Below, one piece after another: positions 57,866 through 64,000 of a stretch of DNA of 64,000 nucleotides; within the stretch, counting starts at the first letter, position 1; each line of letters begins with the position of its first letter. Origin of the DNA: Lunularia cruciata (Eukaryota; Streptophyta; Marchantiopsida; Lunulariales; Lunulariaceae). The stretch lies in contig OX419761.1 in NCBI GenBank assembly GCA_948567375.1, positions 22,296,243 to 22,360,242 of the forward strand. The letters are read 5' to 3'. The notes beneath the pieces were generated by a model. It had not been told where the DNA came from. It ran no database searches and was given only the letters and a program-made list of their open reading frames with translations. The position numbers and the translations under genes are program-made.

Positions 57866-58588
57866 TGTAATACCAAGAGCTAGCAATATGATCTAGATGT
57901 GAAATTTGGTTTGGTAACATCTAGAACGATATTATACATGATATATGAGATAGAAGTATCACCAAAAGAGTACTTCTACAAATAGAGCAGAAACCAAAAT
58001 AGACTTGAAAACCTTAGAACCAATAGTTAAACATATGATTTAAAGGTGAGAATTGGTTTGGTAACATCTGGAAGGATGTTACACATGATGGACTAAATAG
58101 ATCAAAAAGAAGTATCACCAAAAGGGGACTTCTACTAATAGAGTAGGAACCGAAATATGCTTGAAATCTTTGAAGACAATTTTGGAAGCCTAAACAGATG
58201 AATTAGGCTTTGAAAATGTGCACATCCCCCCCAATGGAAGAAAGGTTGGCCTTCCCACCTCCTTGGTTTTTCACATTGTGAGCTTTCTAATGGTACCTTA
58301 CATGATTCTAAGACTCCTATAGGAAGATTCCCTAAAAGATTCCCTCTAGTCAAAGCTTGTTTGACCAACTAGATAGGACCTAGACCGACATGTCACCCAT
58401 CCAAGTAAGTAATCCAAGGGTGTAGCTTGCTAACAAGTCACCTATCTGTGTGCCTAAACCTATGGTGGAGTTTCCTTGGAGGAGATCCTCTTTGTCTATA
58501 TAATAAAGAGAAGATGCTCCTTTGGGGCACTGAATGTTGAGTGTGTAATTTGTGTTTTGCTCTCTTCTCTTGTGCTTGGAGTATTACA
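57866..58588 (+). repeat. Family-2 copy 3, 5' LTR
   Basis: TGTAATACCAAG to GGAGTATTACA. TATA-like CTATATAATAAAG at about 58496-58508. The G run is a C7 run here (58226-58232). Confidence 0.88.
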
Positions 58589-58589
58589 A

Positions 58590-58600
58590 TAGTATAAGAG
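58590..58600 (+). other. Family-2 copy 3 degenerate primer binding site
   Basis: TAGTATAAGAG, two mismatches to TGGTATCAGAG, just inside the LTR. Confidence 0.7.
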
Positions 58601-58673
58601 TTAGTGTCTTAGTCCAAGAGAGTGGATCATCTCTCTTGGAAGAGCACAAACTACAGAAACTGAGTAATTTGAG

Positions 58674-59163
58674 GTGGAGAACATGAGAGTAGTTGCTAGA
58701 CTTATGAAGGACTTTAGAGAGCGGGACAGGATGGATGCATCGGGAGGACAATTTCCCGCACCTAGCTTTCTATTCCTGAATCCATTCCCCATCAAGGTTA
58801 TGTACATCCAGTGTGAGCAAATGAGGGTATTGCTAGTTTATCACTTTGGCATAGAATTCATGGACATGGTGATGAACTCACCAAATCCGGTGATTCTACC
58901 TGTGGTGATGTATGACAAAGAGTGTGATTTGGACAATCATACAATTCTACTATGATGATATGGATGTGAGTGTCCCAAATCCTCTCCCTTTCAACACTCA
59001 AATAGAAATCCGTTATGTTGTGAGACCGAAAGTGATGTTGAGAGATTTTGTGGTTAGAAATTTTGGCGAGGAGTATTATCAACGAGTGATAGCTTTTGAG
59101 GTCCCAAAGGTAGTTCCGATAGTTCTTACGCCTTCTAGAGTGATCATATTGACTCTATATTGA
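58674..59163 (+). CDS. Family-2 copy 3 pre-gag ORF pair, unknown function
   Basis: First frame 58674-58955: RLMKDFRERDRMDASGGQ, NPFPIKVMYIQCEQMRV, YHFGIEFMDMVMNSPNP. Second frame 58912-59163, overlapping and shifted by one base: DMDVSVPNPLPFNTQ, EIRYVVRPKVMLRDFVV, RNFGEEYYQRVIAFEVPK. The same two-frame layout is present in copy 1. Both frames are still open in this otherwise old copy. The second resembles the prohibitin/SPFH pattern. Function unknown. Confidence 0.45.
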
Positions 59164-59178
59164 AGTAGACATTAGCAA

Positions 59179-59539
59179 TTGAGTGTTGTAGGAACCATGG
59201 ATCTGCAATTGCAAGAGTTGGTGCAAGGAATGCAAGGGATGTTGAATGAGTTTCAAGAAATTAAGTTGACCAAGGAGACATTACAAAAGTCAAGTGCAGA
59301 TCCTCAGAACAATCAAGCCATGCAAGAAGAAGAGCCGTCTCAAAACCTAGTACCTGCGACTAAAATACTTAGAGAGGCACTTATACCAACAAACCATACC
59401 AACAAATTCTATCAATGATGAAGCCACATTTCTACTCCGGATGAAGAAGACTTGCAACATTGAGGCCTTACAAGGAGTAGCATATGATGGGAGTAGTAGA
59501 AAATTGGATCTTGAGAATGAATCCATATTTCCGATTGCT
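59179..59539 (+). pseudogene. Family-2 copy 3 gag N-terminal part
   Basis: GTMDLQLQELVQGMQGMLNE, QNNQAMQEEEPSQNLVPATK, then after a frame break MKKTCNIEALQG. The sequence enters the assembly gap at 59540 at the point equal to about 35964 in copy 1. Confidence 0.75.
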
Positions 59540-59739
59540 NNNNNNNNNNNNNNNNNNNNNNNNNNNNNNNNNNNNNNNNNNNNNNNNNNNNNNNNNNNNN
59601 NNNNNNNNNNNNNNNNNNNNNNNNNNNNNNNNNNNNNNNNNNNNNNNNNNNNNNNNNNNNNNNNNNNNNNNNNNNNNNNNNNNNNNNNNNNNNNNNNNNN
59701 NNNNNNNNNNNNNNNNNNNNNNNNNNNNNNNNNNNNNNN
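59540..59739. other. Assembly gap (200 N)
   Basis: Exactly 200 N. The flanks correspond to family-2 positions about 2.0 kb apart in copy 1 (about 35964 and 33969), so the gap is either not to scale or hides a deletion. Confidence 0.99.
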
Positions 59740-61308
59740 TTATACGCCAAAATCTCAAAGTGCAAGTTTGGCAAGTCTGAAGTAGACTACTTGGGGCATA
59801 GAGTAAGTGTAGAGGGCATTCAAGTATTGACGGATAAAATAGAGGTCATTCAAAAATAGAGTGCTTGGGAAGATCAAACTCAACTCAAGAGCTTCTTGGG
59901 GTTGATGAGATTCTATCGTAGATTTGTCAAGGACTTCTCCAAGGTTGCATAGTCTTTAACGGCACTATTGGGCAAAGGAAAGAAGTGGACATGGGGAACC
60001 GCACAAGAGTTGACCTTTCAAGAATTGAAACATGCACCAATTTTGAAATGGTATGGACCAAAACATCTAATGAAGTTGGCTACAAATGCATTAGGCGTAG
60101 CCAATTACGTGGCATGACAGATGGCATCTAATTGCATATTTCTCTTGAAAGTTGTTATTTGCAGCGCGCAACTACCACACCACAGAACAAGAAGAGTTAT
60201 CCATCATTTTGGCAACCAAGCATTAGAAGCACTATTTGGACGAGAAGGCATTTGTAGTAGAGACAGACCACAAACCTCTAGTCTACCTCAAGACACAAAA
60301 GGATCTATCTTGTCACCAGATTTGGTGGGCAAAGTGGCAACAACGCTTTAACATGATAATCACCTACGTGGAAGGGAAGAAGCAACTTCTAGATGCATTC
60401 ACCCGCATGCCAAGGGCAAAAAACATGGTGGCAGAGGTTAAGATTAACCCTGAATTTTGGCCAGAGATTCTAGTTGCTACAAAAATAGATCCATAGATTG
60501 TAGAAGCGCAATCATCCAAAGACGTCACTAGCACCCAAGGACTCACCTTTTGTGATGGCAGATTAAGGATCCCAAATGTCCTAGAATTACGCACCACTAT
60601 TCTAGCAGAATGTCATGATTTGTCCATTGTAGGTAATGTTGGAGTGGACAAGACCTTGGATGCAATCCAAGGCCATTACTATTGGCCTAAGATGAGCAAC
60701 AACATGATGGACTAAGTGCACAATTGACTACTTTGTCAATTGAACAAAGCTTCTTATCAAGCTCTTGTAGGGCTCCTTCAACCTCTCTCCACGCCTACCT
60801 AACATTGGGAACAAGTGAATATGGATCTAGTATGTGAATTACCCAAGATCACCTCAGGGTTTGATTCCATCGTGGTCTTTGTGGACCGGCTGAGAAAAAT
60901 GATTCATGTATGCCCTACCACCAAGGATGTGACCGCTCCACAACTAGCTCAATTATACTTAGATATAGTCTTCTCTCACCATGGCTTGTCTAGAGTACTT
61001 ATCACTGATATAGGCATTGAATTCACCAGCTTGTTTTAGCAAAAACTCTTTGGTTTCTTCAAAACCAAGTTGGCCATGTCCACAGCTTACCACCTACAAA
61101 CAAATGGCCAAACAAAGCGGGCTAATCGCACGATTGAAGACATGTTACGAAGCTTCACCTTAGAAGAGCAAGAGAGGTGTGACACCCTACTCACGTTGGT
61201 AGAATGTGCTTACAACAATTCAATGAATGCATCTACCCAAGTCACTCCGTTCTTCCTCATGTATGGTGAGCATCCCTTCACACCTTCTAGCTTGATGAAG
61301 ATACGTCC
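59740..61308 (+). pseudogene. Family-2 copy 3 RT end, RNase H and integrase
   Basis: After the gap: YAKISKCKFGKS and [16 protein letters not shown]. RNase H remnant: [19 protein letters not shown] and EGKKQLLDAFTRMPRA (60236-60496). Integrase: [33 protein letters not shown] (60815-61039), then TNGQTKRANRTIEDM (61070-61308), where the CAA that is TAA in copies 1 and 2 is intact. Stops and frameshifts are frequent. Confidence 0.85.
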
Positions 61309-61987
61309 TGTGAGCCGGCCTGTCTCTCACTCAGGATGAACCTCTGATGGCTATTATGGTAGCGCACCATGGACTAAGAAGGCAAGGAACCCCAACTCCA
61401 TCATACTCCTCCAAGGCTAACACTCCAAGACTCAAGACATTGCTCACTAGAGAACTCAATGAGAGAGAGATAGTTGCAAATGAAAGGATGATGAGTACCT
61501 CCTCACTCCTTGTTTATATACTTGTGAAATAGTTACGTACCAAAGTTACTAATTACCGTAGTAACTCAAGTTACTAGACTAAAAGTCAAGTAAAGTCAAA
61601 AAATAGAAAGGAATATCCATTCACATGGGCATATTCCCCTTATCTTGACCCAACCACTAAAGCAAGGATTCCTTCACATGGGCTATCCTTGGACTAAAGA
61701 AGAATCCAAAACAAAAAGGCTTGCGGGCCCAAGAGTTCTCAACTCTTTCCCCAAAGCCAAACACCTAGGAATAATACCAAGTCAACACACTAAAATCCAA
61801 AATAGTGGTGCTCATCTTTTCTACTTCCTCTAAAGTAAGGTCCCATCTATCTTAGCTATGACTAACTTTAGCTAACCATGACTAATATAGAACCATCCTT
61901 TATCTCTATATAAATAATATCTCTTAAGTACTTGTAATACCAAGCTAAATATCACAATACCACACACATGCACAAATGGGTGTTACA
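61309..61987 (-). repeat. Third-family 3' LTR
   Basis: The inner limit is fixed by the polypurine tract (LTR starts TGTAACACCC on the minus strand). The outer limit TGTGAGCC is inferred from where similarity to family-2 integrase ends (61308). Confidence 0.75.
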
Positions 61988-62035
61988 TTTACCCCCGGAC
62001 TAAGTTTTCACTTTGTCCTCAAAGTGAAGGTCTCT

Positions 62036-63292
62036 CTACCTTCTATGGTACATCTTCAACTTATCATGGTTAATCCTATCAAAGTGTCTTCCTCCCAACT
62101 CCTTGAGATCATAGGTGTAATTGCCCCACACCTTCTCTACTATGAAAGGTCCAAAGTACTTAGGCAAAAACTTCTTTTGCACTCTCTTGAATCGAATGGA
62201 ATCAAACAACATTACCCAATCACCTTCTTTGAAAGGCTCCACCTTCTTCTTGCCTTGCCTCTTGTCATAGCTCTCCTTTTGTTTCCTTTGGGCTTGCTCC
62301 ACTCGAACCATAGCAACTGCTCTTGCCTCTTCCAACTCCATGAGTTGATCCTTCCTTGACTTCCCTGCATCACTTCCTTGTGCTTTCTTCAATCTCCTAT
62401 GAATGCTTTGGAAGGTAGGAAGATCAAAGTGAATAGGTAAGGTAGACTCAATACCATACACCAATTGGAATGGAGAATATCCAGTGGAAGTCTTCATGGT
62501 TGTCCTATACTCCCACAAAACTGCATGAATCCTCTTGTCCCAATGATGTTTAGCCCCCTCCATTTCTGCATCTTTGGCCAACATCATGCACAAGGTCTGA
62601 TTGGTTCTCTCTGCCAAGCCATTGGAATTTGGCTTATAGGATGTAGTTACTCTATGTGTGATAGAGAAATGTCGTAGCATGGCTGTAGTAATGCTTCCTG
62701 TAAACTCTCCTCCTCTATCAGAAACCAACTCCAAAGGGCATCCAAACCTAGTGATAATGCGTTCATAAAGAAATCTACCCACTTCATCTTCATTCTTGTC
62801 CCTCAATGGTCTAGCCTCAACCCACTTGGTAAGGTAATCAGTAACTACCACAATGTACCGATTGTTCCTTGGGGTTCTATTGAGAGGTCCTACAAAATCA
62901 ATTCCCCACTTCTCAAAAGGTCCTAGCAATGGAATTGATCTAAGTGGTGGAGTGGATGTAGACTTTCTAGCAAAAGCTTGACAAACATGACAAGTTTTGC
63001 AATAATCAAGACAATCCTTGAAAATCCCTCTCCAATGGTAACCTGCATCTAGAATCTTGAAAGCAGTCACCTTTCCTGCAAAGTGTCCTCCACATACTAA
63101 ACCTTCATGAAACTCCTTTATGAGTAGGATAGACTCTTCCTTACCCACTGCTCTTCGAAGTAGACCATCTGCTCCTTGGTGAAAAAGAATATCCTCCACC
63201 ATTGTGTAAGGTCTAGATCTTGCTGCAAGGGCCTTCCTCTCCCTAGCATGCATCCCTTCTGGATAGTTACCTCTTGTCACAAAATCCAACAA
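62036..63292 (-). CDS. Third-family integrase
   Basis: 418 codons open. Zinc finger H..H...C..C: HEGLVCGGHFAGKVTAFKIL then YCKTCHVCQ. Core: KWGIDFVGPL (first D), LVSDRGGEFTGS (second D), KPNSNGLAERTNQTL (E). The C-terminal GPY/F module reads GDWVMLFD and KYFGPFIVEKVWGNYTYDL, ending INHDKLKMYHRR without a chromodomain. All catalytic residues are present. It overlaps the RNase H frame by 26 bases; a one-base insertion near 63275 separates them. Confidence 0.92.
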   Translation of the reverse strand: MLDFVTRGNYPEGMHARERKALAARSRPYTMVEDILFHQGADGLLRRAVGKEESILLIKEFHEGLVCGGHFAGKVTAFKILDAGYHWRGIFKDCLDYCKTCHVCQAFARKSTSTPPLRSIPLLGPFEKWGIDFVGPLNRTPRNNRYIVVVTDYLTKWVEARPLRDKNEDEVGRFLYERIITRFGCPLELVSDRGGEFTGSITTAMLRHFSITHRVTTSYKPNSNGLAERTNQTLCMMLAKDAEMEGAKHHWDKRIHAVLWEYRTTMKTSTGYSPFQLVYGIESTLPIHFDLPTFQSIHRRLKKAQGSDAGKSRKDQLMELEEARAVAMVRVEQAQRKQKESYDKRQGKKKVEPFKEGDWVMLFDSIRFKRVQKKFLPKYFGPFIVEKVWGNYTYDLKELGGRHFDRINHDKLKMYHRR

Positions 63293-64000
63293 TCTCCTTG
63301 TACTCCATTGGAATCTCTTGCGTGACTGAGATTGTCATGAGCTCCTCATCCGGGAAGGAATCATCTACTGGCTCATCTCCATCATGATCATAGGCTCTAG
63401 ATAACAAATCAGCATTTGCATGTTTCTTTCCTGGCCTATCCTCAATTGTGTAGTCATACTCAGACAAGAGTATCATCCACCTTGCTAGTCTCCCTTCAAC
63501 ATTAGGCTTGTTGAAGATGTACTTCAAAGCCTTGTGATCCGTGACAATTGTGGCTTTCCCTCCAATCAAGTAGTGTCTAAACTTCTTGAGACCAAAGATC
63601 ACTGCCAACCCTTCTCTCTCTGTGACAGAGTAGTTCTTCTCTGCTGAAACCATCTGCCTACTAGCATAAGCTATTGGATGATCATGCCCATCTTGGTCTA
63701 ATTGACTAAGAGTGCATCCTATAGCTACATTAGAAGCATCAGTGTAGAGGATGAAAGGCTTACTCCAATCAGGTTTAGCAAGAATTGGAGCTACAACAAG
63801 GGATTGCTTGAGCTCCTCAAAAGCTTTGAGAGCCTCCTTGTCTTCCAAAATCACCATGTAATCTACACCCTTCTTCATGTAGATGGTCAATGCATAAGCC
63901 TTGTTGGAAAATGAGAAGATGAACCTCCTATAGTACCCAACCATTCCCAAGAATTGGCGTAACTTTGTCAAGCTTGAAGGGAATGGAAGGTCTGAGATTT
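63267..64000 (-). CDS. Third-family reverse transcriptase end and RNase H (cut by right edge)
   Basis: Open from the window edge to 63267. RT thumb/connection: LRQFLGMVGYYRRFIFSF. RNase H: FILYTDASNVAIGCTLSQ (D), NYSVTEREGLAVIFGLKKFR (E), TIVTDHKALKYIF (D), then RPGKKHANADLLSRA. All RNase H catalytic acids are present. It ends KEIVGFCDKR; dropping one T near 63275 would let it continue into the integrase frame. Confidence 0.92.
   Translation of the reverse strand, partial: ISDLPFPSSLTKLRQFLGMVGYYRRFIFSFSNKAYALTIYMKKGVDYMVILEDKEALKAFEELKQSLVVAPILAKPDWSKPFILYTDASNVAIGCTLSQLDQDGHDHPIAYASRQMVSAEKNYSVTEREGLAVIFGLKKFRHYLIGGKATIVTDHKALKYIFNKPNVEGRLARWMILLSEYDYTIEDRPGKKHANADLLSRAYDHDGDEPVDDSFPDEELMTISVTQEIPMEYKEIVGFCDKR

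Larger units (their letters stand above)
57866..61308 (+). mobile_element. Family-2 Ty3/gypsy retrotransposon, copy 3 (plus strand), 5' part
   Basis: 5' LTR 57866-58588, PBS, pre-gag ORFs, gag start, a 200-N assembly gap, then pol from the end of RT through most of integrase. At 61308 the integrase is cut by the LTR of another element. More diverged from copies 1 and 2 than those are from each other, so probably older. Confidence 0.92.
61309..64000 (-). mobile_element. Third-family Ty3/gypsy retrotransposon (no chromodomain), 3' part
   Basis: Minus-orientation element with its 3' LTR at 61309-61987, a purine tract (CCGGGGGTAAA on the minus strand, 61988-62000), integrase and RNase H/RT running off the right edge. 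It is inserted in integrase of family-2 copy 3. The second LTR and target duplication are outside the window. Its pol is the best preserved in the window: one single-base frameshift in about 1.9 kb. Confidence 0.92.

Noticed and set aside
59412-59785. Open frames spanning the run of N
   Set aside because: They are artefacts of unknown bases; only the flanks can be read.
1-64000. tRNA, rRNA or other structural RNA genes
   Set aside because: None was recognised on either strand; the only tRNA-related sequences are the retroelement primer binding sites.

Overview
This is a nuclear plant window. Two host genes on the minus strand have plant-type intron structure and plant-like protein sequence: a VPS2 (ESCRT-III) gene cut by the left edge (83-1708) and a complete mismatch-repair MLH1 gene with 16 exons (4654-12562). 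The rest is mostly decayed or nested transposons. The two host genes, the chromodomain Ty3/gypsy elements and the PIF/Harbinger proteins suggest a land plant. A seed-free plant is possible, because one transposon ORF1 resembles a type I associate with mosses, but I cannot fix the species.

Layout. 1-1.7 kb: 5' half of VPS2. 1.7-4.6 kb: intergenic, with one unassigned ORF and a decayed fragment resembling a group II intron reverse transcriptase/maturase. 4.65-12.56 kb: MLH1; its large fourth intron holds imperfect tandem repeats and a perfect 23-bp hairpin. 12.6-16.4 kb: AT-rich and gene-poor, with microsatellites, small duplications and two copies of a short dispersed repeat. 16.4-23.8 kb: a PIF/Harbinger element (A) whose transposase gene is split by a Ty3/gypsy element (family 1, 17701-23228). 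24.6-40.0 kb: a second Harbinger-like locus (B) with transposase remnants at 25.4-26.4 kb and a convergent ORF1 remnant at 39.3-40.0 kb. Between them lies a second family-1 element (27425-38312), which contains a family-2 chromodomain Ty3/gypsy element (31025-37638, target duplication CTAAT). 40.67-41.2 kb: an old solo LTR. 41.2-43.6 kb: AT-rich sequence with nothing recognised. 44.0-45.6 kb: an island with exon-like minus-strand segments of an unidentified gene. 45.6-57.4 kb: a Ty1/copia element split by a second family-2 copy (48993-55612, target duplication CCATG). 57.4-64 kb: a stack of plus-strand family 1, inside it plus-strand family 2 (with a 200-N gap), and inside that a minus-strand non-chromodomain Ty3/gypsy element running off the right edge.

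The host genes are unrelated housekeeping functions: endosomal membrane scission and DNA mismatch repair. The retroelements carry the usual parts (LTR, PBS matching initiator Met tRNA, gag, protease, RT, RNase H, integrase, polypurine tract), but nearly every copy has stops or frameshifts. The most interesting signals are: perfect three-unit heat-shock-element motifs in all five family-1 LTRs, upstream of the TATA box; an extra ORF pair between the PBS and gag of family 2 with a prohibitin/SPFH-like stretch; two nonsense codons shared by separate family-2 copies; and the exon-like island at 44-45.6 kb. All calls come from reading the sequence; no search or alignment program was run.
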